Assembly: GCA_027532555.1 (NCBI GenBank)
Contig: JAPZTJ010000019.1
Span: forward strand, 44,624-108,623
DNA length: 64,000 nucleotides
Direction of reading: 5' to 3'
DNA from: Aquidulcibacter sp.
GTDB taxonomy: Bacteria > Pseudomonadota > Alphaproteobacteria > Caulobacterales > Aquidulcibacteraceae
Positions 1-8,122 of this stretch are shown in pieces. Numbering within the stretch: the stretch's first letter is position 1; each line of letters begins with the position of its first letter. Made by a program: the position numbers and the translations under genes. Under the pieces are notes generated by a model, which saw only the letters and a list, made by a program, of their open reading frames with translations, ran no database searches and was not told the origin of the DNA.

Positions 1-246
1 CGTTTCGCCAAACGGCAGAAGCGTGTTCGGGCCAAAACGTACTTGGCTGGCATGCCACAGGCGCTCTGCGCCACTATTCATAATTGCTTGGTCGACAATC
101 GCTTTGCCGTCGAGGTCATTCATCCCTGGCTCAATCATGGCCGCAGCTCTGGCCAATGTTTCCCAAGCCCGCGCTTGCGCGGCCTCTTGTAGTTCCAATC
201 GGAAATGCGGGTGATTAGCTTCGCGAGGGTCGATCACGGCCGTCAC
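1..246 (-). CDS. M24-family metallopeptidase (Xaa-Pro aminopeptidase-like), N-terminal part, cut by window edge
   Basis: Reading the minus strand from a GTG at 244-246 gives 82 residues open to the window edge. The segment contains WHASQVRFGPNTLLPFGE, which resembles the region of M24 (creatinase/aminopeptidase P fold) proteins where a conserved WH precedes the metal-binding core. The metal ligands would lie beyond the edge. The GTG follows the queF stop codon directly, so the two genes are probably cotranscribed. The start codon is a guess, because no clear ribosome-binding site is visible inside queF. The family assignment rests on motif resemblance in a fragment, so substrate and exact subfamily cannot be given. 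Confidence 0.6.
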   Translation of the reverse strand, partial: MTAVIDPREANHPHFRLELQEAAQARAWETLARAAAMIEPGMNDLDGKAIVDQAIMNSGAERLWHASQVRFGPNTLLPFGET

Positions 247-723
247 TTAGCCACGTCCACGATAGGGCGGCACACCTTGATCAGGAATCCAAACACCCTC
301 TGGTGCGGGGCCCGTGGCAAAGAATACGTCAATCGGTATGCCGCCGCGAGGATACCAATAGCCCCCTATTCGAAGCCACTCTGGTGCCAGAAATTCAACC
401 AAGCGCTTGCCAATTGCGACGGTACAATCTTCATGGAAGGCACCGTGGTTTCGGAAACTGGTTAGAAAAAGCTTCAGGCTCTTACTCTCAACCAACCAGT
501 CACCCGGCACGTAGTCGATAACCAAATGCGCAAAGTCAGGTTGCCCGGTAACAGGGCATAGGCTGGTGAATTCCGGTGCTACAAAGCGCGCCAGATAGGC
601 TGTGCCCAAATGGGGATTTGCGACCCGCTCCAGCACGGCCTCTTCAGGAGAGGCGTAACCGCGAACGTCTTGGCCGAGGGTGCCCAAGCCCTCATAAATC
701 GAAGAATTGCTCATATCCCCCAT
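247..723 (-). CDS. queF: NADPH-dependent 7-cyano-7-deazaguanine reductase (preQ0 reductase)
   Basis: This cytoplasmic enzyme reduces the nitrile of preQ0 to the aminomethyl group of preQ1 in queuosine tRNA modification. The 158-residue length fits the short, unimodular QueF type. The thioimide-forming cysteine lies in [14 protein letters not shown] (Cys56) with the catalytic Asp at 63. The QueF signature [16 protein letters not shown] binds NADPH, and FHEDC follows it. A second in-frame ATG three codons downstream (MSNSSIYEG) is an equally plausible start. It is followed without a gap by an M24 peptidase fragment. No other queuosine gene is in the window, and no preQ1 riboswitch was recognised upstream. 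Confidence 0.95.
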   Translation of the reverse strand: MGDMSNSSIYEGLGTLGQDVRGYASPEEAVLERVANPHLGTAYLARFVAPEFTSLCPVTGQPDFAHLVIDYVPGDWLVESKSLKLFLTSFRNHGAFHEDCTVAIGKRLVEFLAPEWLRIGGYWYPRGGIPIDVFFATGPAPEGVWIPDQGVPPYRGRG

Positions 724-948
724 GTAGCGCTAAATCAGCTTTCGTGCACCTAACCACTGCACGCGGCGCACATCATCAGCGCCAACTTGCACCATAGAGT
801 ACTTTAATCGGATCAAAAGTGCAGCAGAAGTGGCGATTAGCACGTTGTTTTGTTGCCAATCTGGACATTGGGCACTAGCGTAAGCTCACGAGGGAGAAAG
901 CGACCTAAAAAGTGTCGCGCCCACATGAACCTATTTAAGGGGGGTTGA

Positions 949-2487
949 ATGGCTGAAACCAAAGCGGCGACTGGACTTAGTCGAATTTTCGCGCGGAAAT
1001 CTGTCGCTCAGATTATGAGCGAGAACGAAAAGAGTGAGTTGAAGCGGACCTTAGGGCCTGTCAATCTAGTGCTTCTGGGCATTGGTTGTATCATTGGGGC
1101 CGGTATCTTTGTGCGGACCGGAAATGCAGCAGCTTTGCACGCAGGTCCCGCTGTGATGTTGTCTTTCGTGGTTGCAGGTCTTGTCTGTGCTTGCGCCGGT
1201 CTGTGCTACGCCGAACTTTCCTCTACCCTGCCTGTCTCAGGCTCAGCCTATACCTATTCCTACACCACTTTGGGCGAATTTGCCGCTTGGATCATGGGCG
1301 CGCTCTTGCTGCTTGAATATGGGCTTGCGGGCTCTGTGGTCGCTGTGGGCTGGTCTGGCTATGTTGTGAGTCTCTTAGGGGACTTCGGACTCGTCATACC
1401 GCCGGAATTCACCGGTCCGATGAACCATGTAACCACATTGAAAGATGGCACGACGCTGACGACTTTGTTTAACGTCCCAGCCTTCTTGGTGACCTTGGTG
1501 TTGGCCTGCTTGCTGACCATCGGGATTTCTGAATCCAGCCAAGTCAACAATATCATTGTGGCGATCAAAGTCTCGGTGATTGTGGCGTTCATTGTGATAG
1601 GCGGCTATAAAGTTCTGACCCATTTGCCTGAATTGTCAAAGAATTGGGTGCCGTTTATTCCCGAGAATGAGGGTGAAGGTAAGTTCGGCTGGGAAGGTGT
1701 GTTTCGTGCCGCTTCCATCGTCTTCTTTGCTTATATCGGCTTTGAAGCAGTCTCGACGGCTGGCCAAGAAGCGAAGAACCCAAAGAAAGACATGCCGATC
1801 GGTATCATCGGTTCTTTGCTAGTCTGTACCGTCTTGTACATGCTGGTGGCGGCCGTTTTGACCATGCTGGTCAATTACAAAGAACTGAATGTGCCCGATC
1901 CAGTTGCTGTGGCTGTGGATTCCATGGGCCCACAATGGGCTTGGTTTGCCATGACGATTAAGGCTGGAGCGATTATCGGTCTTACGTCGGTGATCTTAGT
2001 GCTCATGTACGGCCAAACACGGATCTTTTATGCGATGGCTCGTGACGGCCTATTGCCTAAGATTTTCGCACGGGTGCACCCCAAGTTCCAAACACCATGG
2101 ATCAACACCATTGTGGTCGGGTTGCTCGTGGCATTTGCCGCAGGGATGTTCGACATCAATGTGTTGGGTGACGTTACCTCGGTTGGCACCTTGGCCGCAT
2201 TTGCCATCGTGTGTATCTCTGTGATTTGGTTGCGTCAGGCTCGTCCGGACCTACCACGTGGCTTTAAAGTGCCGCTCTACCCCATTCTGCCAATCTTCGG
2301 CATTTTGTCGTGCGTCGCCTTGATCTTTACGGTCGAACAGCGGGTGCTGCACTTCTTCTTCTTGTTCTTGATTGGGGCAACCGCAGTTTATTTCCTCTAT
2401 GGGATGTGGAACTCCAAACTTGCCAAGGGCGAATTCGTGACAGGTCATGAGCCTGCTGCCAATGAATTGCCACATAAACTCGACTAG
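949..2487 (+). CDS. APC-superfamily amino acid permease, cationic amino acid transporter-like
   Basis: This is an inner-membrane secondary transporter of 512 residues with about 12 hydrophobic segments. The first transmembrane helix carries the APC substrate-binding glycine motif in GIGCIIGAGIFVRTG. Helix 3 (CYAELSSTLPVSGSAYTY) and the loop FAYIGFEAVSTAGQEAKNP are typical of the YfnA/CAT-like branch. A strong GGGGGG ribosome-binding site lies just before the ATG. The gene stands alone and ends at a clear intrinsic terminator. The substrate is probably an amino acid, but the sequence does not say which one. The N-terminal 35 residues before the first helix are polar and cytoplasmic. Confidence 0.88.
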   Translation: MAETKAATGLSRIFARKSVAQIMSENEKSELKRTLGPVNLVLLGIGCIIGAGIFVRTGNAAALHAGPAVMLSFVVAGLVCACAGLCYAELSSTLPVSGSAYTYSYTTLGEFAAWIMGALLLLEYGLAGSVVAVGWSGYVVSLLGDFGLVIPPEFTGPMNHVTTLKDGTTLTTLFNVPAFLVTLVLACLLTIGISESSQVNNIIVAIKVSVIVAFIVIGGYKVLTHLPELSKNWVPFIPENEGEGKFGWEGVFRAASIVFFAYIGFEAVSTAGQEAKNPKKDMPIGIIGSLLVCTVLYMLVAAVLTMLVNYKELNVPDPVAVAVDSMGPQWAWFAMTIKAGAIIGLTSVILVLMYGQTRIFYAMARDGLLPKIFARVHPKFQTPWINTIVVGLLVAFAAGMFDINVLGDVTSVGTLAAFAIVCISVIWLRQARPDLPRGFKVPLYPILPIFGILSCVALIFTVEQRVLHFFFLFLIGATAVYFLYGMWNSKLAKGEFVTGHEPAANELPHKLD

Positions 2488-2511
2488 GGTCTAAACCCGA
2501 ATAGAACTTGG

Positions 2512-2540
2512 ACGGCGGGTCTTACGACCCGCCGTTTTTG
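2512..2540 (+). terminator. Intrinsic terminator after the APC permease
   Basis: A perfect 10-bp stem (ACGGCGGGTC at 2512-2521 and GACCCGCCGT at 2526-2535) encloses a 4-base TTAC loop and is followed by a T-run. It lies 24 bases after the permease stop codon. Confidence 0.9.
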
Positions 2541-2601
2541 TTTGGGCTAGGGTGTGCTCCCGGGGTGGCCAAGACAAGCTGCGCAGGATAGGCCCTAGGC
2601 C

Positions 2602-3339
2602 ATGGAACGAATGAGAGCGGATTTGTTATTGGTGGCACGTGGCCTTATCGCCACTAGGGCCAAAGCGCGCGAAGCTATCGAAGCTGGGCAAGTTCGGTCG
2701 GGCGAACGCGTTATCGTGAAACCTTCTGAACTTTTAGAGCCCGATTGCCCACTCAGCGCGCAGCTGGCCTATCATTGGGTCTCACGCGCTGGGCTTAAAT
2801 TAATTGCGGCACTAGATGCCTTCGCCATAATGGCGACCGATCGCTATGCGCTCGATATCGGGGCATCGACCGGCGGCTTTACACAAGTCCTGCTGAGCCG
2901 TGGGGCGGCCCACGTGGTTGCCGTAGACGTCGGGCGAGATCAACTGGATCCAAGCCTACGCGGCAATCCAGCCATCACTTCACTTGAAGGTACAGATGCT
3001 CGATCCTTAACGTCTGACGCGTTAGGCGAGCCTGTCCCTGACCTCATCGTGATCGATGTGAGCTTTATTGGGCTGGAAAAAATCTTACCGGCCGTTCTGC
3101 CGTTGGTTGCGCCAGAGGCTGATCTGGTAGCGTTGGTGAAACCGCAGTTTCAAGCAGGTCCGTCGCGCGTAGGCAAACGCGGCTTGGTCGATCCCGCTGT
3201 TGCGGCAGTCATTGTGGAAGAAGTCCGCCAAGAATTAGACGGTCTGTGCGGCTTTAAGGTTCTGAACCTGATCGAAAGCCCTATCGCTGGTGGCGATGGG
3301 AATCGGGAGTATTTGCTCCACGCGCGTCGGGAACGCTAA
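2602..3339 (+). CDS. tlyA: TlyA-family rRNA 2'-O-methyltransferase (hemolysin A family)
   Basis: The 245-residue protein has an S4 RNA-binding domain (about 4-62, RADLLLVARGLIATRAKARE) followed by an FtsJ-like Rossmann methyltransferase domain. The SAM-binding motif is LDIGASTGGFTQVLL (about 84-98), and VSFIGLEKILP plus VKPQFQAG carry the rest of the fold. Family members methylate 16S and 23S rRNA ribose, and some were named hemolysins from older work. ATG at 2602 or at 2611 (MRADLLLV) could be the start. In many alphaproteobacteria tlyA follows dxs, but here it stands alone behind a permease with its own terminator. Confidence 0.9.
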   Translation: MERMRADLLLVARGLIATRAKAREAIEAGQVRSGERVIVKPSELLEPDCPLSAQLAYHWVSRAGLKLIAALDAFAIMATDRYALDIGASTGGFTQVLLSRGAAHVVAVDVGRDQLDPSLRGNPAITSLEGTDARSLTSDALGEPVPDLIVIDVSFIGLEKILPAVLPLVAPEADLVALVKPQFQAGPSRVGKRGLVDPAVAAVIVEEVRQELDGLCGFKVLNLIESPIAGGDGNREYLLHARRER

Positions 3340-3349
3340 AGCCGAACCT

Positions 3350-4444
3350 TTAACGGCTGCACAACATACACGACATTGGAGGGAAGCTGCCTGGGTGCAT
3401 CCCGCCCGTTACAAGGCATGCTTGATCCACAGATGAATTGCGCGGAACCTGCGCCGGGCGGGGGATGTCCGCTGGGGCAGCGCGCGAGGGCCCGCGCCGT
3501 TCGCGTCCATAATAGGAGTGCGGTGAGGGTTGATACCAGTCCCTGCCAACGACACGCCGGGCCGTCGGTGCGGCTACTGGCTCTGGCATTGGTAAATACC
3601 CGGTGTTGGGTCGCAGTTTCTGGTCCACTTCTTCAGGGCATGTAACCTTTGAGCCGCCAATCTGCGAACCAGCAAAGGCCCCAGCCCCCACCACGATCCC
3701 TTCAGGCTGCACCGCAGCGGCAGCATGCGCTTTATCAGTAATGCCACCTCCAACCGCGCCTATCATGCCACCTTGTTGCAACGGCAAGGCTGGCGCTGGC
3801 CACGAAGGCATGCTGCCTTGGTTAGACCAACTGCTAATCGAGGAAGAAGAAGACCATGAAGAGCTGCTCGATGAACTGCTCTCACTTGCTAAAGAAATGG
3901 CTGAACCGGTGGCTGCTGCTTCATAACTAGTTGCGCGATCCTTGACCGTGTCGACGAAAGGCCGGCTGCTATAAACCCAAGTTGAAGAGCTGGTTGCGGA
4001 GCTATGTTTGCGCTTGGCTTTGTCTATAGTTTGGCGATGGCTTGAGGGTCCAACCGCAGCGCGGGTGCGCGACTTTGTCATGTGCGCTTCAGGTCTGCGG
4101 CGATCTGAATAGCCGTCCCGGTAGCCATGGCGATAACCATGCCGATAAGCATGTCGCCTGTCTTGTTGTTGTTGAGCGTGAGCAGGCACCAGTGCTGCTG
4201 GTTCGCGCACAATCTCTTCTCGAACAGAAGTCTCTGTGGTGTGGGGTATAACTCTTATGGTTTGCGTGACTTCATGCTTCGAAATTGCTGACGACCTGCT
4301 GGTCGAACTTGAACTGCTGCTACTCGAGCCCATTGTGTTGCCGTCCGACGAGCCTGGGCAGGCGACATAAACGCATTGGGCAAAAGCTGGGCCTGTTAAC
4401 AGGCCTAAAATTGCGACACCAAGTAAAACACTGCGCATGTTCAA
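3350..4444 (-). CDS. Secreted Ser-rich low-complexity protein of unknown function
   Basis: I do not recognise this 364-residue protein. Residues 1-22 form a signal peptide ending in GPAFA, with QCVYVAC just after the likely cut. The mature part has two long serine tracts (about 40-48 and 189-205). A short tandem repeat of the form RHGYRHGYRDGY lies near residue 100, and a glycine/alanine-rich patch (GGMIGAVGGGI, then GIVVGAGAFAGSQIGG) recalls glycine-zipper sequences. The C-terminal 30 residues hold Cys residues in CLVTGG and SCMLCSR. Composition suggests an envelope or surface protein that may be disulfide-linked. It sits beside another exported glycine-zipper protein on the same strand. Confidence 0.6.
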   Translation of the reverse strand: MNMRSVLLGVAILGLLTGPAFAQCVYVACPGSSDGNTMGSSSSSSSSTSRSSAISKHEVTQTIRVIPHTTETSVREEIVREPAALVPAHAQQQQDRRHAYRHGYRHGYRDGYSDRRRPEAHMTKSRTRAAVGPSSHRQTIDKAKRKHSSATSSSTWVYSSRPFVDTVKDRATSYEAAATGSAISLASESSSSSSSSWSSSSSISSWSNQGSMPSWPAPALPLQQGGMIGAVGGGITDKAHAAAAVQPEGIVVGAGAFAGSQIGGSKVTCPEEVDQKLRPNTGYLPMPEPVAAPTARRVVGRDWYQPSPHSYYGRERRGPSRAAPADIPRPAQVPRNSSVDQACLVTGGMHPGSFPPMSCMLCSR

Positions 4445-4607
4445 GTCCTTTTCTGGGACGTTCGAATCAAATTTCGACGAAATTCTCTCGTCACTCCGCG
4501 ATACTATGGCAAATCTTTAGCCGATTGACCTTTATCTTCACCAAAAGAGGGAAAACAATTCACAGGCTTAGTGGCCTTTAGTTGTTGTGTTGTCTCTAAA
4601 GCAAAGC

Positions 4608-4631
4608 CGCCTCCCTGATAACAAGGAGGCG
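4608..4631 (-). terminator. Probable intrinsic terminator of the glycine-zipper gene
   Basis: CGCCTCC at 4608-4614 and GGAGGCG at 4625-4631 form a 7-bp stem with a 10-base loop. On the minus strand the stem is followed by a T-rich stretch (TTTGCTTT). It lies about 20 bases after the stop of the gene at 4654-5244. Confidence 0.6.
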
Positions 4632-4653
4632 ACCTGACTAACAGGGCAATTCG

Positions 4654-5244
4654 TTAGTTTGTGACTTGCCATTCGCCACGATTGTCGCGGCACATCCACA
4701 CTTGCTGACGCTCATAGAGGCCATCTGGACGACGCAGGGCGGCTTCCCCCCAACCACATTCCTGACGGCTCAAGACAGGGGCGGCATAGGTGGCTCGGTA
4801 GGCATGATCATTGTCACGGTGATGATTGCGACGGCTTGGACGATAGTCGCCATAGCGATCATTTTTGGAATAATCATAGCTTTGAGTGCCTTGATTGCGA
4901 TAACTTTCTTGGCGCTGATTGGGCTCATAGCCGCGGTAAATTTGGTCGTCGCAAGCAACACGGCCTTTGGCAATTTGTGAACCAGCAACGGCACCAACCA
5001 CGGCACCTAGAACCGTGCCCTCTTTCCGAGCGTTACGTCCCGCAATTTGCTTGCCCAGCACTGCGCCAGCAACAGCACCAATGGCACCACCAGCCAAACG
5101 GTTGTTATTCAAGCTTTGCTGGCATTCTTGTGAGATAGGGCCATAATTAGGGTAAGTGTTGTTATAGGTTTGAGCAGAAGCAATGGCAGGGGCTGAAAGG
5201 GCCAGCGTTGCAGCCAAGCTTGAGAAAATCAATGTACGCATCAC
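4654..5244 (-). CDS. Exported glycine-zipper 2TM domain protein (17-kDa surface antigen-like)
   Basis: This 196-residue protein has a signal peptide of about 24 residues ending in AIASAQ. A glycine-zipper domain occupies about residues 50-92, with two glycine-rich helices (AGGAIGAVAGAVLGKQIAG and GTVLGAVVGAVAGSQIAKG), as in the Rickettsia 17-kDa antigen and related outer-membrane-associated proteins. The tail is rich in Tyr, Arg, Asp and His and ends with a small domain containing CGWGEAALRRPDG and WMCRDNRGEWQV. An envelope role is likely, but the molecular function is unknown. The likely terminator follows the stop codon. Confidence 0.8.
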   Translation of the reverse strand: MMRTLIFSSLAATLALSAPAIASAQTYNNTYPNYGPISQECQQSLNNNRLAGGAIGAVAGAVLGKQIAGRNARKEGTVLGAVVGAVAGSQIAKGRVACDDQIYRGYEPNQRQESYRNQGTQSYDYSKNDRYGDYRPSRRNHHRDNDHAYRATYAAPVLSRQECGWGEAALRRPDGLYERQQVWMCRDNRGEWQVTN

Positions 5245-5347
5245 GATGCTCCTTTACAGAGAAGACCCAAGGGATAGATGGGGGCAGGTGCAGGCCTTCT
5301 GTGAAAGCTAACTTGCAACTTCCTCCCTGAACGGCGCATGAGCAGAT

Positions 5348-6601
5348 ATGAACAAAAGCATTCAGGAAACACTCACGCTCAACATTGAGCATATTGGCGC
5401 ACGCGGCGATGGCGTTTCGCGCGATCAGGATCGAGCGGTCCACGTACCCTTCACGCTGCCCGGCGAAGAGGTTGAGGCAAACCAGCGCGGAGACCGTGCG
5501 AGCTTGGTGAACGTCTTGAAGGCTTCACCCGAGCGCGTGGAGCCTGTTTGTGGCCACTTTACTGTCTGCGGCGGCTGTTCGCTGCAGCATTGGGCTGAAG
5601 GCCCTTATTTGGCTTGGAAGGCGGGCTTGGTGGAACGGGCCTTGCAGCGGGTCGGCATTGATGTCGCATTGGCCCCAACACAGCCTGCTTGGGGTCAGGG
5701 ACGAAGGCGCGCGACGTTTCACGGTAAGCATACGGGGCCGCGCTTTCTGTTCGGATTCGCTCAAGCTAAAAGCCATCAGATTGAGACGATCACTGCTTGC
5801 CCGGTTTTAACCCCCGGTTTGAATGCCGCTTTGCCCCGATTAGCGGCCTTAGCCGAGGCATTGGCACCCAAGCAAGAAACGATAGACCTTCTTGTTACGG
5901 AAACCCCGGTCGGCTTGGATGTCGATGTGCGCAATGCTGGTCGGATTGATAAGTTTGAGCGCAAGGGACTAGAGCGTTTGGCGGCGCTAGCGGAAGCAGC
6001 AGAAATCGGTCGTTTGACACTGCACGGACAGACCGCTCTCACCCGGGTTACGCCTCGCGTAAAAATGGGCCAAGCCATCGTTGAGTTACCAGCCGGCGCT
6101 TTTCTCCAGGCAACACGAGCGGGTGAAGAGGCCTTGGCTGATCGCGTGCTGGCGTGGACTTTAGGTCGAAAGCATGTCGCAGATTTGTTCGCAGGTATTG
6201 GCACCTTTGCGCTTCGCTTAAAGGAAAAAGCGCTGGTTCGTGCCATTGAGTCCGATGCGCAGGCTGTTGCTGCGATGAAAAAGGCTTCAGACGGTTTGGC
6301 TGGCGGCAAGACATTGATCGCAGAAGCGCGTGACCTCTATCGGGCCCCCTTGGCTCCCTTAGAGATGAAGGGCTTGGACGCTATCGTTTTTGATCCGCCC
6401 CGCGCTGGCGCAGAAGCGCAAAGTGCTCAGATTGCCCGGTCGAAGATTGATCTGGTGGTGGCGATTTCTTGTGATCCAGCAAGCTTTGCCCGTGATGCCC
6501 GCATTTTGATTGATGGGGGTTATCGCCTCGCTGAAATTGAAACCTTCGATCAATTCCGTTTCACGTCGCATGTGGAAATTGCGGCAAAGTTTGTGCGGTA
6601 A
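5348..6601 (+). CDS. Class I SAM-dependent RNA (uracil-5-)methyltransferase, RlmD/TrmA family
   Basis: The protein has 417 residues. An N-terminal TRAM domain (about 9-60, IEHIGARGDGVSR) precedes an iron-sulfur cluster motif CGHFTVCGGC near residue 75, with a later Cys in ITACPVL as a candidate fourth ligand. The methyltransferase domain has the SAM loop DLFAGIGTFALRL, the FDPPRAG motif and the catalytic cysteine in VVAISCDPASFARD, as in RumA/RlmD. It probably makes 5-methyluridine in 23S rRNA, although a tRNA target cannot be excluded. The gene is followed after 5 bases by a YcgN-family gene. Confidence 0.88.
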   Translation: MNKSIQETLTLNIEHIGARGDGVSRDQDRAVHVPFTLPGEEVEANQRGDRASLVNVLKASPERVEPVCGHFTVCGGCSLQHWAEGPYLAWKAGLVERALQRVGIDVALAPTQPAWGQGRRRATFHGKHTGPRFLFGFAQAKSHQIETITACPVLTPGLNAALPRLAALAEALAPKQETIDLLVTETPVGLDVDVRNAGRIDKFERKGLERLAALAEAAEIGRLTLHGQTALTRVTPRVKMGQAIVELPAGAFLQATRAGEEALADRVLAWTLGRKHVADLFAGIGTFALRLKEKALVRAIESDAQAVAAMKKASDGLAGGKTLIAEARDLYRAPLAPLEMKGLDAIVFDPPRAGAEAQSAQIARSKIDLVVAISCDPASFARDARILIDGGYRLAEIETFDQFRFTSHVEIAAKFVR

Positions 6602-6606
6602 TCCCT

Positions 6607-7053
6607 ATGCCATTTTGGACGGATACCAAACTCGCAGACATGACCGAAGCCCAATGGGAAAGCTTGTGCGATGGCTGTGGCAAATGCTGCCTGATCCGTC
6701 TGGAAGACGAAGATACAGGCGACATTCATACGACGGATGTGCATTGCAAACTGTTTGATGCGGGTTCTTGCCGCTGCAGCAATTATGCGGCGCGCAAAGC
6801 CCAAGTACCCGATTGTGTAAAGTTGACGCCAGAAACACTCGGTGAATTGACCTGGCTGCCCATGACCTGCGCCTATCGTTTGGTCCAAGAAGGCCAGCCT
6901 TTGTTTGACTGGCATCCACTAGTCAGCGGCGACCCCGACAGCGTTCATCAGGCGGGGATGAGCGTGCGGAACCAGACCGTGCCAGAAGGCAAGGTGAAGG
7001 TGCGACATCTCGTTCGTCGAATCAAAATCTGGCCTGGCGAAGAAAACGCTTGA
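6607..7053 (+). CDS. YcgN-family cysteine-cluster protein (UPF0260)
   Basis: This 148-residue cytoplasmic protein has the conserved cysteine cluster near its N-terminus (CDGCGKCC) and further Cys in VHCKLFD, SCRCSNY and PDCVKL. The arrangement matches the UPF0260/YcgN family, thought to bind metal or an iron-sulfur cluster. No enzymatic role is established that I can name. The ATG lies 5 bases after the stop of the RNA methyltransferase, so the two are probably cotranscribed. It runs tail-to-tail into a decayed peptidase gene whose stop is 5 bases away. Confidence 0.88.
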   Translation: MPFWTDTKLADMTEAQWESLCDGCGKCCLIRLEDEDTGDIHTTDVHCKLFDAGSCRCSNYAARKAQVPDCVKLTPETLGELTWLPMTCAYRLVQEGQPLFDWHPLVSGDPDSVHQAGMSVRNQTVPEGKVKVRHLVRRIKIWPGEENA

Positions 7054-7057
7054 GTGT

Positions 7058-7440
7058 TTACAAGCCGCGGACAGAAAGAGTGTCACAGCCGCGCAGATCG
7101 CTACTTGCAAGGCCCTTTTGAACCAAGTCATACATCAAGCGCTCGTTCTATGGCTGAAGCCATTAGGTACCGCAAATCCCTGCACGCGCTCTTGAATGCG
7201 ATCATCACCCAAGGCACCGGCTGCCCCTAAAGCCTCTTCTAAATTACCGGGGTCCAGAGCCGTGGTTATGTTAGACTGTCCAGCCCTAAGGCCCGCATAG
7301 CAATCGGCATGCAACTCTATGCGAGGGGTGATGGCGTCGGCTCCTTTGCTCATTTGGCTCAATTCAGCCATCGGCTTGCACTTAACCCTCTTGCCACTGG
7401 CTCGCGTAAGCTCTTGAAGTGCCTCGATGACTTCAGCGCC
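7058..7440 (-). pseudogene. Decayed C-terminal remnant of a neutral zinc metallopeptidase (YpfJ/PF04228-like)
   Basis: The minus strand encodes PRIELHADCYAG, LDPGNLEEALGAAGALGDD and VQGFAVPNGFSHRTSA, which align in order with the C-terminal half of the YpfJ-type putative neutral zinc metallopeptidases. Reading then meets an in-frame TGA (7136-7138) and continues as CMTWFKR. A one-base deletion in the run near 7115 then shifts the frame to GLASSDLRGCDTLSVRGL and a TAA at 7058-7060. Both lesions fall in the region that normally reads QRVxWFKRGL. The part before residue ELHADC is poorly conserved, and no HExxH motif survives in any frame. The 5' half is missing, because the glycosyltransferase gene begins on the other strand at 7427. 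The right-hand boundary is approximate. Confidence 0.75.
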
Positions 7441-8122
7441 GCTTTCCATCGTTATCCCGACCTTAAACGCGATGCCCAGATTAGCCGATTGTTTGGCTAG
7501 TTTGGTGGCAGGCTTGGGCGTTGGTCTCATTCGAGATGTGGTGGTGGTGGATGCAGGGTCTGACGATAAAAGTCCGGAGCTTGCTCTGGATATGGGCTGT
7601 CAGGTGCTTCAAGTTGGCCACAGTGGCCGTGGTCGTGGACAACAATTGGCAGTTGGGGCTAAGGCCGCTAAGGGCGATTGGCTGTTGTTTTTGCATGGCG
7701 ATTCCGTGCCTTTGGAGGGGTGGATTGCCGCTTGTAAGGTCCATATGGCGACGGCCCCGCACCAAGCAGCCTATTTCCAACTGGGGTTTGATGATCAAGA
7801 GCCCTCAGCCCTTAGAGTCGCTTTTTGGGCTAATTGGCGGGCCCGGTTTTTCGGTCTGCCCTATGGGGACCAGGGACTTTTGATTTCTCGCGCTTTGTAT
7901 GAGGCTGTGGGTGGTTTTCAGCCGATTGCCTTAATGGAGGACGTTGATCTGGTGCGGAAACTGGGTAAGTCACGTCTGTGCTTGTTACCTGCTGCGGTCG
8001 AAACAAGCGCGGAGCGATACCGGAAGGGCGGTTGGTGGTATGTGCCCTTGCGTAACTTGACGCTTTTGGCTGCCTTTTTGTGCGGGGTCTCGCCCGACCG
8101 AATTAGAAGCTGGTACCGGTGA
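7427..8122 (+). CDS. Family 2 glycosyltransferase, TIGR04283-like
   Basis: The 231-residue protein starts with a GT-A nucleotide-sugar fold (LSIVIPTLNAMPRL, then VVVDAGSDDKSPELA) and has LLFLHGDSVPLEGW in place of the usual DxD metal site, as in this subfamily (often LHAD). GGFQPIALMEDVDLVRKL is the typical acceptor-side motif. Such proteins are usually labelled arsenosugar-type glycosyltransferases because some occur with ArsS, but no arsS is present here. The start region overlaps the antisense peptidase remnant, so its 5' leader is carved out of that old gene. The stop overlaps the GTG of the next gene (GTGA). Confidence 0.82.
   Translation: MTSAPLSIVIPTLNAMPRLADCLASLVAGLGVGLIRDVVVVDAGSDDKSPELALDMGCQVLQVGHSGRGRGQQLAVGAKAAKGDWLLFLHGDSVPLEGWIAACKVHMATAPHQAAYFQLGFDDQEPSALRVAFWANWRARFFGLPYGDQGLLISRALYEAVGGFQPIALMEDVDLVRKLGKSRLCLLPAAVETSAERYRKGGWWYVPLRNLTLLAAFLCGVSPDRIRSWYR

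Noticed and set aside
7309..7500. A 63-codon plus-strand frame in front of the glycosyltransferase
   Set aside because: It overlaps both the peptidase remnant and the glycosyltransferase start, and has no recognisable motif.
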